A DNA stretch of 64,000 nt from Kitasatospora sp. NBC_01287 (GCF_026340565.1 NZ_JAPEPB010000001.1:3634501-3698500), one strand, 5' to 3'. Numbered from the stretch's first letter, positions 7,327 through 16,969 are shown. The notes: generated by a model not told the origin, from the sequence alone. Made by a program: numbers and translations.

Positions 7327-9270
7327 TCAGCGCGGGTGCGGCCCGCTCCTGGGAGCTCCTGGCGGCATCCGGATTCCATCCACCGTCCACCGCGGCGACC
7401 GGCAGAGCAGCGCGGTCAGCGGGTGCATCCGGTAGCAGCCGTCCGGGGTGGCGAGCAGCAGGCCGTGCTCGGCGAGCAGGTCGAGCAGCGGCTCGACCCG
7501 GGGCTCGGGGCGGCCGAGCAGCCGGGCGGCGGCCGGGCCGTCGAAGCCGGCCGGGTCCAGCGCGGCCAGCAGGCGCAGCGCGGCGCCGGCCGCCAGGCCG
7601 TCCGGCTCCCGCCGCAACCGGGCCCAGGCCGTGCCGAGTGCCTGCGCCACGCCCCCGCCGCTCGGGCTGAGCTCCCCGAGCCGGCGCTCCTCGTCGGCCA
7701 GCCTTGCCGCCAGGGCACCCAGCCGGCGCCCCGGCCGGGCCAACAGCCGGGCCGCCGCCACCCGCAGGGCCAGCGGCAGGCCGGCGCAGGCGGCCAGCAG
7801 CGCGGCCTCCCCGTCCCCCTCCCCCGCGCCCCCCTCCCCCGTGTGCGGCTCCCCCGCGTCCGGCTCACCGACCAGCCGCCGCCACAGCCGCCGCGCGTCC
7901 CCGCCGCCGAGGCAGTCCAGCGCCGCCCCCCGCCCCTGCGGCAGGCCGGCCAGCCGCCCCCGCGCGGTGACCAGCACCGCACAGCTGGGCGAGCCCGGCA
8001 GCAGCGCCGCCACCTGCCCCTCGTCCCCGGCGTCGTCCAGCACCAGCAGCAGCCGGCGCCCAGCGATGACCGAGCGGAACAGTGCCCCGCGCCGCTCCGC
8101 CTCCGCGGGCAGCGCCTCCGGGGCGACCCCGAGGTCGACGAGCAGTCGCCCCAGCAGCGCCCGCGCCTCGCCCGGACGCCCGTCGGCCTCGTGCAGCCCG
8201 GCGTAGAGCTGACCGTCCGGGAACCGCTCGCGCAGCCGTTGGGCCACGTGCACGGCGAGGGCGGTCTTGCCCACCCCGGGCGGCCCGCTGATCACGGCCA
8301 CCGGCACCGCCCCGGTCCGCCGACCGACCCCGCCCGCACCGAGGGTCCGCGCGAGCAGCCTGGCCTCGGCCGACCGGCCGGTGAAATCTGCCAGGTCGCT
8401 GGGCAGCTGGGCCGGTCGGCAGACCTCCCGCAACCGGGTCGCCAGCGCGGGGGCCCCGGGCCGGTCCAGCGCCGGCTCCAGGTCCAGGCCCGGGTCGGCC
8501 CGCAGGATCCGCTGCTGCAGCTCCTCCAACTCACGCCCTGGTTCCAGACCTTGACTGCTGATCAGCGACTGTCGGGTCTCGGCGAAGACGGCCAGCGCCT
8601 CGCTCTGCCGACCCGCCCGGTAGAGCGCCAGCATCAGCAGGCCGCGCAGCCGCTCCCGGCGCGGGTGCGCGGCCGCCAGCAGCCCGAGTTCGGCGACCAC
8701 CTCGTGCTGGCGCCCGAGCAGCAGCGCCAGCTCGAACCGCTCCTCCTGCGCGGCCAGCCGCAGCTCGGCCAGCCGGCCCCGGTGCAGCGCGGCGAACGGC
8801 CCGGGCAGCCCGTCGAGGCCGCCGCCGCGCCAGAGCGCGAGCGCCTCGTCCAGGGCGCCGGCCGCCTCGGCCGGGCGGCCCGCCGCCCGCCGGGCCCTGG
8901 CCCGCTGCCGGGCCGCCTCGAACTCGTGCAGGTCCAGCTCGCCGGGCCCGAGCGCGAGCCGGTAGCCCGCGCCGTGCGAGGTGAGCACCGTGCCCGCCGC
9001 CCGCCGGGGCCGGTCGGGCTCCAGGATCCGCCGCAGCCGGGAGACGTAGGTCGCCACCAGGCCCGGCGAGTTGACGGTGGCCCGGGCGCCCCAGACGGCC
9101 TGCACGATCTGCCCCCTGGGCACCGGCTCGTTGGCGCTCAGCAGCAGGACGGCCAGCACCGCGCACTGCATGGCGGGCCCCGGATCGCGGACCACCCCGG
9201 CCCGGTGCACCACCAGCGGCCCGAGCAGCTCGTAACGGAGCATCCCGCCCGCCCCGGCCCGCGCGACCAT
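7327..9270 (-). CDS. SARP/AfsR-family transcriptional regulator with NB-ARC ATPase domain
   Basis: A 647-residue activator. It has an OmpR-like winged helix (LRYELLGPLVVHRAG through VNSPGLVATYVSRLRRILEP), a bacterial transcriptional activator domain at about 100-245, and an NB-ARC/STAND ATPase whose Walker A GPPGVGKT is near residue 328 with a Walker B-like LLLVLDDAGDEG. It ends soon after a winged-helix region and lacks the TPR tail of full AfsR (about 990 residues), so it is a short SARP-NB-ARC type. Alternative ATG at 9243. SARPs usually activate antibiotic clusters; here the downstream neighbours are chitinases, and a DasR-like box lies 47 bases upstream of the gene. Whether its targets are the chitinases or a distant cluster is unknown. 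Confidence 0.9.
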   Translation of the reverse strand: MVARAGAGGMLRYELLGPLVVHRAGVVRDPGPAMQCAVLAVLLLSANEPVPRGQIVQAVWGARATVNSPGLVATYVSRLRRILEPDRPRRAAGTVLTSHGAGYRLALGPGELDLHEFEAARQRARARRAAGRPAEAAGALDEALALWRGGGLDGLPGPFAALHRGRLAELRLAAQEERFELALLLGRQHEVVAELGLLAAAHPRRERLRGLLMLALYRAGRQSEALAVFAETRQSLISSQGLEPGRELEELQQRILRADPGLDLEPALDRPGAPALATRLREVCRPAQLPSDLADFTGRSAEARLLARTLGAGGVGRRTGAVPVAVISGPPGVGKTALAVHVAQRLRERFPDGQLYAGLHEADGRPGEARALLGRLLVDLGVAPEALPAEAERRGALFRSVIAGRRLLLVLDDAGDEGQVAALLPGSPSCAVLVTARGRLAGLPQGRGAALDCLGGGDARRLWRRLVGEPDAGEPHTGEGGAGEGDGEAALLAACAGLPLALRVAAARLLARPGRRLGALAARLADEERRLGELSPSGGGVAQALGTAWARLRREPDGLAAGAALRLLAALDPAGFDGPAAARLLGRPEPRVEPLLDLLAEHGLLLATPDGCYRMHPLTALLCRSPRWTVDGIRMPPGAPRSGPHPR

Positions 9271-9316
9271 TCCCCCGCTCCCCTCACCTGTGGGAGCGGC
9301 CCACAGGTGGACCCAC

Positions 9317-9332
9317 GGTGGACTAGACCAGA
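9317..9332. promoter_or_regulatory. DasR-responsive element (dre) upstream of the SARP regulator
   Basis: GGTGGACTAGACCAGA matches 13 of 16 DasR consensus positions and shares the uninterrupted 13-mer GTGGACTAGACCA with the box at 7213-7228. It lies 47 bases upstream of the regulator ATG, where a repressor would block transcription. Confidence 0.8.
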
Positions 9333-9405
9333 GACGGCGTCAACACGTCACGGAGAAATACTTGTCGCGCCGGGGACAAGGCAGGCAGGGCGCGGGCGAA
9401 AAACC

Positions 9406-9435
9406 GAAGGCCCGGAGGAAATCCTCCGGGCCTTC
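9406..9435 (-). terminator. Intrinsic terminator of the initiator tRNA gene
   Basis: A perfect 14-bp stem (9406-9419 with 9422-9435) followed on the minus strand by a TTTTT run. It begins 6 bases after the tRNA 3' end. Confidence 0.93.
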
Positions 9436-9440
9436 GACTT

Positions 9441-9517
9441 TGGTAGCGGGGACAGGATTTGAACCTGCGACCTCTGGGTTATGAGCCCAGCGAGCTACCG
9501 AGCTGCTCCACCCCGCG
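9441..9517 (-). tRNA. Initiator tRNA-Met (CAT anticodon)
   Basis: A 77-base cloverleaf with anticodon CAT and encoded CCA. Three G:C pairs in the anticodon stem (CTGGG/CCCAG) and an unpaired first acceptor position (C1 opposite T72) mark it as the initiator, not elongator, tRNA. T-loop GGTTCAAATCC is present. A strong terminator follows directly. Confidence 0.95.
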
Positions 9518-9606
9518 TCGTTGTGTCTCAACCATAGCACGCCCCCGGCGGCCCCCCGCGCACACCACCCGGCGGGCGATGTGCGCGGGGGCGCAGGTCA
9601 GCGCCG

Positions 9607-12600
9607 CTACGGCGAGGCGGCGGCAGCCGGCGAGGAGGGCTGCGCGGGCGCCGGTGACGGAGGTGCCGAGGTGGCCGGCGGGGGTGCCGCGGCGGTCGGC
9701 GAGGGTGCCGCGGACGCACCGCCGGCGCCCTTCTGCTCGGCCGCCACCGCGGCGTTGATCGCGTCCTGCAGCGCCTTCTGCGCCGCCCCGAAGGCCGTCC
9801 AGTCGCCGGCCTTGACCGCGTTCTGCGCGTCGGTCTCGGCCTTCTGCGCCGCGGCCAGCGCCTGCTTCAGCGCGGGGTCGGTGGCGGCGACCGTGCCTGC
9901 ACCGCCACCACCGCCGCCACCACCACCGCTGCCACCGGCGCCGCTCACCGGCGCGACGTCGGTCACCCCGGGCGCCGCCCCGATCACCTGGGTCAGCGCC
10001 GACTTCAGACTGTCCTCGAAGGCCACGTTGTCGTTGCCGTAGACCGCCAGCACCTTCTGCAGCACCGGGTAGTTGGAGGAACTGCCCTTGACGTACACCG
10101 GCTCCACGTTGAGGAAGCCGCCGCCCACCGGCAGGGTCAGCAGGTTGCCGTAGTCCAGGTTGGAGTCGCTGCCGTTCTTCAGCAGGGTGATCTGGCTGGC
10201 CACCGCCGAGTCGGAGTTGAACTTCGCCTGCACCTGACTGGGCCCCGGGGTGTTGCTGTCAGTGGGCACCGTGAGGATCCGGATCTTGCCGTAGTCCGGC
10301 CCCGGATCCGCGTCCACCGACATCAGGGCCGCCAGGTTGGGCCTGCCGCTGGGCACGAAGGTGCTGTTCAGCGAGAAGGTCGCGGCCGGCATGTCGGGCA
10401 TCCGCAGGGTCAGGTAGTAGGGCGGCTGCGGCTGGCTGCCGCCGTTGGTCGGGTCGCCCGGCACCTGCCAGATGTCCGTCCCGTTGAAGAAGGCGTTGGG
10501 GTCGGTCATGTGGTACATCCCCAGCAGGTCGCGCTGCACCTTGAACAGGTCCTGCGGGTACCGCAGGTGGGGCAGCAGCGCGGCCGGGATGGCGCTCCTG
10601 GGCTGGACCGTGCCGGGGAAGGCCTTCATCCAGGTCTTCAGCACCGGGTCGGCGTCGTCCCACTGGTAGAGCGTCACCTGGCCGGTGAACGCGTCCACCG
10701 TGGCCTTGACCGAGTTGCGGATGTAGTCGACCTGGTTCGCGTCCCCGGAGACCTGGCCGCGCTCGCTGCTCAGCGAGTCCTTGGTGGCGTCGCCCAGCGT
10801 GGTCTTGGAGGAGAACGGGTAGCCGTCCGAGGTGGTGTAGCCGTCCAGCACCCAGGTCAGGTGGCCGTCCTCGACCACCGGGTACGGATCGCCGTCGATC
10901 GCCAGCCAGGGCGCGACCTTGGCCACCCGCTCCTGCGGCGTGCGGTCGTAGAGCACCTTGGCGCCGGTGGTGATCGCCCCGGAGTAGAGGATCTGCGGCT
11001 CGCTGAACTTCACCGCGTAGGCGGCCCTGGTGAGCGGGTTGTTCAGCGAGACCCCGCTGTCACCGGTGTACTGGTAGGTCTGCGCGCCGGCGTCGGCGGT
11101 GTTGTCGATCTCGTGGTTGGAGCCGTCCACGATCGAGTAGGTGGTGGTGTTCTCGCCGTAGTAGATCCGCTGCTCGTAGCTGCCCAGGTCGCCGGTGGCG
11201 GGCAGGCCCGACTCGGTGAAGACCGGCTGGCCGTTGGCGTTGACCTGGTTGCCCTTGGCCGCCACCACACCGAAGCCGTGGGTGTACTTGAAGTGGTCGT
11301 TGATCCAGTTGTGCTGCTGCACGCCGCTCGGGTTGAGCTCGCGCACCCCGATCACGGTGTCCTGCGGGTCGGTCGTGGTGGGGTACCGGTCGACGTCCAG
11401 AGTGCTCGGGAAGCCGTAGTACGAGCGCTGCTGCTCCATCTGCTGGAAGGTCGGCGAGACCAGGTTGGGGTCCAGCAGCCGGATGTCCGAGATGGTCTGG
11501 CTGTCCTGCTGCACCTTGGCGGCGTCGGCGGTCGGGCTGGGCGTGTACACCTGCGACTGCGCCCCGGCGATGCCGTAGGCCTGCCTGGTCGCGTCGATGT
11601 TCTGCTGGAGGTACGGCGTCTCCTTGGCCTGCTCGTTCGGCTTGACCTGGAACTGCTGCACGATCGCCGGGTAGAGCCCGCCGATCAGCACCGCCGAGAG
11701 CGCCATCAGGCCGAAGCCGACCAGCGCCGGTGCCCAGGTGCGCCGGACCGGCGTCAGGAAGAAGAGCACCGCGCAGATGATCGCCACGCAGAACAGGATC
11801 GTCTTGGCCGGCAGGACGGCGTTCGCGTCCACGTAGCGCAGGCCGGTGTAGCCCGGCACGCCCTTGTAGGAAGCGGTCTTCACCGCCAGCGCGTACCGGT
11901 CCAGCCAGTACGCGACCGCCTTGAGCAGCACGAAGAGGCCGAGCAGCACCGCGAGATGGCCCTGTGCCCCGGAACTCGCCCGCCGCCCGGGCCCCTGCAG
12001 CCGCAGGCCCCCGTAGAGGTAGTGCACCAGCAGCGCGGCGATCAGCGAGACCACCACCGCACTGAACGCGAAGCCGAGCAGGAACTCGTACCAGGGCAGG
12101 TCGAAGGCGTAGAAGGCGACGTCCAGGTGGAACTGGCTGTCCTTCACCCCGAAGTCGGTCGCGTTGGTCCACAGCAGCCACAGCCGCCACTGCCCCGACG
12201 CGGCCGCACCGGCGACCAGGCCGACCAGCAGGGAGCTGCCGATCAGCAGCCACTTGCGGAACGGCGCGAGGCCCATCCGGTAGCGGTCCAGGCTCTGCTG
12301 CTCGACCGACATCGCCGACAGCGGCGGGCGCAGCCGGTGGGCCACCCAGGTGTTGACCCCGGTGACCAGCGCCATCACCAGCCCGAAGACCCCGAAGAGC
12401 GCGACCTTGGTCCGCACCTCGGTGCTGAACACCGAGGCGTAGTGCACCGACTTGAACCAGAGCCAGTCCGTCCAGAAGCCGGCGAACAGCACGAACCCCA
12501 GGAACAGCAGGACCAGCACACCCACGGTGAGCAGCAGTACCTTGGCGCGGCGGGACGGCGGGCCGATGCGCGCCCCCAAGCCCTGCCCTCCCCGGTCTGG

Positions 12601-12615
12601 CATCTGGAACACCAA
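9607..12615 (-). CDS. UPF0182 family large membrane protein
   Basis: A 1002-residue COG1615/UPF0182 protein conserved in actinobacteria, function unknown. About seven transmembrane helices lie in the first 330 residues (for example [20 protein letters not shown]). A large, mostly extracytoplasmic domain follows, with [18 protein letters not shown] and similar family motifs. The C-terminal tail is rich in Gly, Ala and Pro. The start is taken as TTG at 12615, giving [10 protein letters not shown], with AGAGG upstream; GTG at 12612 or ATG at 12603 would also work. It is divergent from a PPA1309-type gene across about 180 bases. Confidence 0.9.
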   Translation of the reverse strand: MVFQMPDRGGQGLGARIGPPSRRAKVLLLTVGVLVLLFLGFVLFAGFWTDWLWFKSVHYASVFSTEVRTKVALFGVFGLVMALVTGVNTWVAHRLRPPLSAMSVEQQSLDRYRMGLAPFRKWLLIGSSLLVGLVAGAAASGQWRLWLLWTNATDFGVKDSQFHLDVAFYAFDLPWYEFLLGFAFSAVVVSLIAALLVHYLYGGLRLQGPGRRASSGAQGHLAVLLGLFVLLKAVAYWLDRYALAVKTASYKGVPGYTGLRYVDANAVLPAKTILFCVAIICAVLFFLTPVRRTWAPALVGFGLMALSAVLIGGLYPAIVQQFQVKPNEQAKETPYLQQNIDATRQAYGIAGAQSQVYTPSPTADAAKVQQDSQTISDIRLLDPNLVSPTFQQMEQQRSYYGFPSTLDVDRYPTTTDPQDTVIGVRELNPSGVQQHNWINDHFKYTHGFGVVAAKGNQVNANGQPVFTESGLPATGDLGSYEQRIYYGENTTTYSIVDGSNHEIDNTADAGAQTYQYTGDSGVSLNNPLTRAAYAVKFSEPQILYSGAITTGAKVLYDRTPQERVAKVAPWLAIDGDPYPVVEDGHLTWVLDGYTTSDGYPFSSKTTLGDATKDSLSSERGQVSGDANQVDYIRNSVKATVDAFTGQVTLYQWDDADPVLKTWMKAFPGTVQPRSAIPAALLPHLRYPQDLFKVQRDLLGMYHMTDPNAFFNGTDIWQVPGDPTNGGSQPQPPYYLTLRMPDMPAATFSLNSTFVPSGRPNLAALMSVDADPGPDYGKIRILTVPTDSNTPGPSQVQAKFNSDSAVASQITLLKNGSDSNLDYGNLLTLPVGGGFLNVEPVYVKGSSSNYPVLQKVLAVYGNDNVAFEDSLKSALTQVIGAAPGVTDVAPVSGAGGSGGGGGGGGGAGTVAATDPALKQALAAAQKAETDAQNAVKAGDWTAFGAAQKALQDAINAAVAAEQKGAGGASAAPSPTAAAPPPATSAPPSPAPAQPSSPAAAASP

Positions 12616-12792
12616 GGCGGCACCTCTGCTGTGGTCGTCGGGATCGGTCAGGACGGTCGGTCAGGTCAAGGGAACTCCCGGGAGCGGCCCCCCGAGTGCA
12701 ACTTAATCAGCCTTTCATTGAGTTCCCGGGCGCAGGGCACGTTCCGAGCGGGTCAGGACCGGGGCCGGGCACCGACATGTGAGGATTGCTCC

Positions 12793-13371
12793 ATGTCCGA
12801 TGCCCAGAACACCCCCGCTCCCCTCAGCCCCGCGGCGGACGGCCTGCCGCCGGCCGCGACCCCGCTCACCCGCGCCGCCCTGGAGATCGACGAGTACGTC
12901 GCTGGGCTCGGCTGGGACAAGCCCGCGCGCCTCTTCGCCCTGGTCGACAGCGCCCGGCTGCGCCGGACCGACCCGGCGGTGGCCAAGCAGCTCGGCCTGG
13001 AGGACGAGACGGCGGGCAACCTGACGCCGGTCGAGCAGGACGAACTGCCGGACGGCATGGCGCTGGACGAGTTCCTCGGCACCATCGCCTGGCCCGACAT
13101 GGTGACCGGCTGCGCGCTGGTGGTCGAGCGGCTGATGCTTCCGCCGGGCGCGGAGAAGAGCCGCCCGGCCGGCGCGACCGAGAAGCAGCTGGCCGACTGG
13201 GTGGCCAACCACCCCAGCCGCCAGGAGGTGCGGATCACCGCCGCCGTGCTGCGCGACGGCAAGCGCGAGATCGCGCTGCGGCTGCGCGAGAAGGACCTGG
13301 CGCGCGAGGTGCTGACCGGCCCCGACCTGGTGCCGGGGCTGACCAAAGCCCTGCTGGCGACCTTCGCGTAA
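12793..13371 (+). CDS. PPA1309 family protein
   Basis: A 192-residue actinobacterial protein of unknown function (PPA1309 family by recollection of its conserved segments): LDEFLGTIAWPDMVTGCALVVERLMLPP and VRITAAVLRDGKREIALRLRE. No signal peptide or membrane segment is seen. The ATG at 12793 is preceded by GAGGA 9 bases upstream. It stands alone, followed by a hairpin terminator and a convergent Lon-like protease gene. In related genomes it commonly neighbours the UPF0182 gene, as here. Confidence 0.85.
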   Translation: MSDAQNTPAPLSPAADGLPPAATPLTRAALEIDEYVAGLGWDKPARLFALVDSARLRRTDPAVAKQLGLEDETAGNLTPVEQDELPDGMALDEFLGTIAWPDMVTGCALVVERLMLPPGAEKSRPAGATEKQLADWVANHPSRQEVRITAAVLRDGKREIALRLREKDLAREVLTGPDLVPGLTKALLATFA

Positions 13372-13372
13372 C

Positions 13373-13401
13373 GCTCAGGGGGCTCGCCGAGCTCCCTGAG
13401 C
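13373..13401. terminator. Hairpin terminator between convergent genes
   Basis: A 13-bp stem with one G-T wobble (13373-13385 with 13389-13401) begins two bases after the PPA1309-type stop codon and faces the convergent protease gene. Confidence 0.75.
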
Positions 13402-13438
13402 CCCGGCGGCCCCACCGGCCGCGTCCGCTTCGGCGGGG

Positions 13439-14521
13439 CTACTTCGCCGAGCAGGAGGCGAGCGCCGAGTCCTGCCCGGCACGGATCTGGCCGAGCGCCT
13501 TGATCGCGTCGTCCAGCGTGTTCACCTTGACCAGCCGCAACCCCTTCGGGGTGTTCGCGGCGGCCTCGGCGCAGTTGTCGCTGGGGGTGAAGAAGTACTG
13601 GGCACCGGCGTCGCGGGCGGCGATCACCTTCATCGAGATCCCGCCGATCGGGCCGACGTTGCCGCCGTCGTCGATCGTGCCGGTGCCGGCCACGAACTTG
13701 CCGCCGGTCAGGTCGGTGGGAGTCAGCTTGTCGATGATGCCGAGCGAGAACATCAGCCCGGCGCTCGGCCCGCCGACGTCCTGCAGCCCGATGTCGATCT
13801 TGAACGGGAAGGCGTGGCCGGTGTCCGGCAGGATGCCGACGTAGGCCCCGCCGCTGGTGGGGCTGACGCCCGTGGTGATGCTGACCTGCTGCTGGTCGGC
13901 CGGAGCGGGGTTCATGCCGTCCTTGGCCTGCGGGACCACGGTGAAGACCACGGTGTCACCGGGCTTGTGCTTGGTCACCAGCGGCGCCACCTGCTTCGGG
14001 TCGCTGACCGCGGTGCCGTCCACCGCGACGATCCGGTCGCCCGCGTGCAGCTTGCCGTCGGCCGGGGCGCCGGCGACCACCGAGGAGACGATCACCTCGC
14101 TCGCGGTCGGGATGCCCAGCTGGGTGAGCGCCGCCACCTTGGCGCTGTCCTGGGAGGAGGCGAACTCCTCGGCGTTCTGCTGCTCGGACTGCTGCTCGGT
14201 GGTGCCCTTGGGGTACAGGGTGTCGTGCGGCACCACCAGGACGTCCGAGCGCAGCCAGCCGACCAGCACCGAGACCAGGCTCGGTTCGTAGTCGGCACCG
14301 GTGACCTGGACGGTCGTCATGTTCAGGTGCCCGCTGGTCGGGTAGGTCTGGTGCCCCGAGATGCTGATCACCGGAGTCCCCGCCTTGTCCTGGGCACCCA
14401 GCGTGTTGTACGTGGGGCCGGGGCTCAGCTCCGAGTACGGCACGTTCATCAGCACGGAGGCGCAGAGCAGCGCTATGAGCATCAGGGTGGCGGCGAGCAT
14501 CGTCGCAGAGCGGCGTGGCAT
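13439..14521 (-). CDS. PDZ-domain Lon-like serine protease (YlbL family)
   Basis: A 360-residue membrane-anchored protease. It begins MPRRSATMLAATLMLIALLCASVLM, a single N-terminal membrane segment, followed by a PDZ domain (AGAPADGKLHAGDRIVAVDG) and a Lon/S16 catalytic domain. The Ser-Lys dyad is visible as VGGPSAG (near residue 250) and GGISMKVIAARDAGA (Lys near residue 295). It lacks any ATPase module, so it is of the YlbL type acting at the outer membrane face. A longer in-frame start at 14611 would place 30 residues before the membrane segment and is less likely. The substrate is unknown. Confidence 0.92.
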   Translation of the reverse strand: MPRRSATMLAATLMLIALLCASVLMNVPYSELSPGPTYNTLGAQDKAGTPVISISGHQTYPTSGHLNMTTVQVTGADYEPSLVSVLVGWLRSDVLVVPHDTLYPKGTTEQQSEQQNAEEFASSQDSAKVAALTQLGIPTASEVIVSSVVAGAPADGKLHAGDRIVAVDGTAVSDPKQVAPLVTKHKPGDTVVFTVVPQAKDGMNPAPADQQQVSITTGVSPTSGGAYVGILPDTGHAFPFKIDIGLQDVGGPSAGLMFSLGIIDKLTPTDLTGGKFVAGTGTIDDGGNVGPIGGISMKVIAARDAGAQYFFTPSDNCAEAAANTPKGLRLVKVNTLDDAIKALGQIRAGQDSALASCSAK

Positions 14522-14616
14522 GCCACGACAGTACGGGACCAGCACCAGGTGGCGCCCGCCGGGCCGGGAAGAACCGGGTCGGGAACCCTGACCACGAACC
14601 GGGCCCGGCACCCGGG

Positions 14617-14820
14617 CTAGGAGGAGGCCGGGCCGTCCGTGGGGCCGACCCCGGCGGGCCGGCCGGCCGTGCTGCGCTCCATCGCGGCCAGGAAGCGCTG
14701 GTGTTCGGCGAGCGAGGCTCTGTCACCGGTGACCCGCGGCGGCCGCGCGGCCCAGGTCGCCCAGAGGGCGGCGACCACGCCCGCGGCGACGGGGATGCCC
14801 AACCAGGCCAGTGCTCCCAT
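14617..14820 (-). CDS. Small single-pass membrane protein
   Basis: A 67-residue protein starting MGALAWLGIPVAAGVVAALWATWAARPP, one clear membrane helix, then a charged tail with DRASLAEHQRFLAAMERS. GGAGG lies 8 bases before the ATG at 14820. It is 95 bases upstream of the Lon-like protease on the same strand and may be co-transcribed. Similar short proteins accompany ylbL in streptomycetes. No function is known. Confidence 0.8.
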   Translation of the reverse strand: MGALAWLGIPVAAGVVAALWATWAARPPRVTGDRASLAEHQRFLAAMERSTAGRPAGVGPTDGPASS

Positions 14821-14970
14821 ATCCGGTCCCTCCGAATCCGTCGTGCCTATCAGCACATTAACCGCCCGGCTTGAGAACGGCTGCGACGCCATCCGGGTTA
14901 CGGTCGGCCGTTGGCCGCCACCCCTTGGACGTATTCGTAGGACTGCAGCACCGCCGAACGGGTTCCCTCT

Positions 14971-15030
14971 CCGTTCAGCGGGGACCAGCGCCGCTCAGCT
15001 GGGACCAGCGCCGTTCAGCAGGAACCGGCG
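14971..15030 (-). repeat. Three 20-bp tandem repeats over the moaE stop codon
   Basis: Units of exactly 20 bp start at 14971, 14991 and 15011 (plus strand CCGTTCAGCGGGGACCAGCG and two variants). The third contains the moaE stop codon at 15015-15017 and the last codons, and is the most diverged. Confidence 0.85.
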
Positions 15031-15455
15031 CCGACCCACTCCTCCTCGCCGTCGGTGAAGACCTGGTGCTTCCAGATCGGCACCTCGTGCTTGAGGTCGT
15101 CGATCAGCTTGCGCGCGGCGGCGAACGCCTCGCCCCGGTGCGGGCAGGAGACGGCGACGATCACCGCGGCGTCGGTGATGTCCAGGCGGCCTATCCGGTG
15201 CACGGCGGCCAGCGCGCGGACCGGGTGGTCGGCGACCACCTTCTCCGCGATCCGGCGCATCTCCTGCTCGGCGCTCGGGTGGCAGCTGTACTCCAGCGCC
15301 GTCACCGACTTGCCGCCGTCGTGGTCGCGGACCGTTCCGACGAAGATCGCGGTGCCGCCGGCCGCGTCGTCACCGACCGCCGCGTACACCTCGTCGAGGG
15401 AGAGCGGCGTGTCGCGGATCGCGAGCAGGCGGATGGGGTCGTGATTCTCGGACAT
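15015..15455 (-). CDS. moaE: Molybdopterin synthase catalytic subunit MoaE
   Basis: Large subunit of molybdopterin synthase, which inserts dithiolene sulfur from MoaD thiocarboxylate into precursor Z. It is 146 residues, normal for the family, with GTVRDHDGGKSVTALEYSCH, VHRIGRLDITDAAVIVAVSCPHR and the active-site lysine segment VPIWKHQVF. The start is uncertain: ATG at 15455 (MSENHDPIRLL) or ATG at 15473. No moaD lies next to it. MoeZ, which activates MoaD-like proteins, is encoded at about 50 kb. The C-terminus runs into a 20-bp repeat array. Confidence 0.94.
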   Translation of the reverse strand: MSENHDPIRLLAIRDTPLSLDEVYAAVGDDAAGGTAIFVGTVRDHDGGKSVTALEYSCHPSAEQEMRRIAEKVVADHPVRALAAVHRIGRLDITDAAVIVAVSCPHRGEAFAAARKLIDDLKHEVPIWKHQVFTDGEEEWVGAGSC

Positions 15456-15520
15456 GCTCCCATGATCCGCCATGCCGGGCGGGTGGCGGCAATTGTGGGG
15501 TCGTCCAAGCCCGGCGGGCA

Positions 15521-15560
15521 GGTCCGGGGCGGATCCTGGCCGGTCCGGAGCGGACCCTGG
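15521..15560. repeat. 21-bp-period direct duplication between moaE and the SDR gene
   Basis: GGTCCGGGGCGGATCCTGG at 15521-15539 recurs with two changes at 15542-15560. It lies in the gap downstream of the SDR gene. Confidence 0.7.
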
Positions 15561-15623
15561 CAGCGCGGGGCCGCGGCCGTGCAGCGCGGCCCGCCCCGGC
15601 TCGCACCCGGGGCCGGGCCCGGT

Positions 15624-16772
15624 TCAGATCCGGCGACGCTTGCGGGCCCGGCGGACCAGCGCCGCGGTGCCCACCAGCGCCACCGTCGCGCCCGCCGCGC
15701 CCAGGCTGGTGGCCGCCTCCTTGCCGCCCAGCCGGCGCCCGGCCACCGCGTGCTTGCCCGCGACCTGGCCGAGCAGCTCGGCGAGCACCTCCTCGTTGCT
15801 GTACCGCGGCCGCCAGCCCGCCTCGTGCAGCCGGCTGCCGGAGACCACCCACGGATACATCGTGTAGGCCAGGTCCCCGGCCGGCGCCGGGGTGAGCCCC
15901 AGCCGGTGCAGCCGGGCGGCGGTGCCCAGGGCCAGCGCGGCGGGCAGCTCCATCCTGCGGATCCCGGAGAGCTCCTCGACCTCCTCCTGCTCCAGCCAGC
16001 CGTCGCAGCCGACCGTCACCTCGCCCTCGACCAGGCCGAGCACGGCGTACTCCAGGGCGCAGGCCAGGTCGTCCACGTGGCAGAACTGCCAGCACGGCCG
16101 CGAACCGGCCACCACCAGCAGCCGGGGCGCCTCGAAGTGCCGGGTCAGCACGGTGTCCACCCCGGGGCCGACCACCACGGCCGGGCGCAGCACGGTGACC
16201 TGCAGGCCGGGGTGGGCGCGCGGCGCGCGGTGGGCCAGGCGCTCGATCTCCAGCAGGTCGCCGACCAGGCTGGCCTCCTCGGTGGCCCGCAGCTCGGACT
16301 CCTCGGCCAGCGGCACCTCGTTGTCCGGCAGCGCGCCGTAGACCATCGCGGAGGTGCAGAGCACCACCCGGTGCACGCCGGCGGCCGCGGCGGCGGTCAG
16401 CACGGTCTGCGCGCCCCGGACGTTGTAGGCGCTGCGGGCCCGCGGGTCGGACTCCATGTTGAGGTCCATCGCGAGGTGCACCACCACGTCCACCCCGCGC
16501 AGCCGCTCGGCCACCGCCGGATCCCGCACGTCGAGCACCCGCCACTGCACCCCCGCGGCCTCACCGCGCCGGTCGTCGATGGCGAGCACCTTGCGCACCC
16601 AGGGCGACTGCACCAAGCGGGCGGTGACCCGCTCGCCGAGCACGCCGGCGGCGCCGGTGACGGCCACGGTGAGCGGCCGCCCGCCGTAGGCTGGGGGCGC
16701 GGACCCAGGGGCCACCTGGGGCTGCTCGCCTCCGGTCAGCCCAGAGCGAACGTCCGAAGGCGGGGAACTCAC
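15624..16772 (-). CDS. NAD-dependent epimerase/SDR-family protein with C-terminal membrane anchor
   Basis: A 382-residue extended SDR. The Rossmann motif TGAAGVLG is at about residue 40, followed by DVRDPAVAERLRGVDVVVHLA and an active-site-type segment CTSAMVYGALPDN with Tyr but a modified YxxxK (YGALPDN). The C-terminus has a hydrophobic stretch (LGAAGATVALVGTAALV) followed by RRARKRRRI, which looks like a membrane tail anchor with positive-inside end. GTG start (VSSPPSDVR) at 16772. It is divergent from a zincin-like gene; the 200-base gap contains CGTACGTACG at 16801-16810. The substrate is unknown. The missing Lys suggests altered or lost catalysis. Confidence 0.85.
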   Translation of the reverse strand: MSSPPSDVRSGLTGGEQPQVAPGSAPPAYGGRPLTVAVTGAAGVLGERVTARLVQSPWVRKVLAIDDRRGEAAGVQWRVLDVRDPAVAERLRGVDVVVHLAMDLNMESDPRARSAYNVRGAQTVLTAAAAAGVHRVVLCTSAMVYGALPDNEVPLAEESELRATEEASLVGDLLEIERLAHRAPRAHPGLQVTVLRPAVVVGPGVDTVLTRHFEAPRLLVVAGSRPCWQFCHVDDLACALEYAVLGLVEGEVTVGCDGWLEQEEVEELSGIRRMELPAALALGTAARLHRLGLTPAPAGDLAYTMYPWVVSGSRLHEAGWRPRYSNEEVLAELLGQVAGKHAVAGRRLGGKEAATSLGAAGATVALVGTAALVRRARKRRRI

Positions 16773-16969
16773 CGGCCATCCTCCACGGTTAGCTTATGTG
16801 CGTACGTACGAGTGTCACGTACGGACCATCCTGCCCGAGGAGAGGGCCACTCGGTGCACCCGGCGCGGGCGAGCCCGCCGTCCCGTACCGAACTGCTCGA
16901 CCCCGCGACCCCCACTTGCCTTCCCGCCACACCGCCCAGCGCGTGACGGCCGACCAGATCGAGGACCCA

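Noticed and set aside
13439..14521. A full-length Lon ATPase protease
   Set aside because: Only PDZ and the S16 Ser-Lys domain are present, with an N-terminal membrane segment and no AAA+ module.
16801..16826. CGTACGTACG plus CACGTACG as an operator for the SDR/zincin divergent promoters
   Set aside because: Self-complementary but short, with no adjacent regulator; too weak to annotate.
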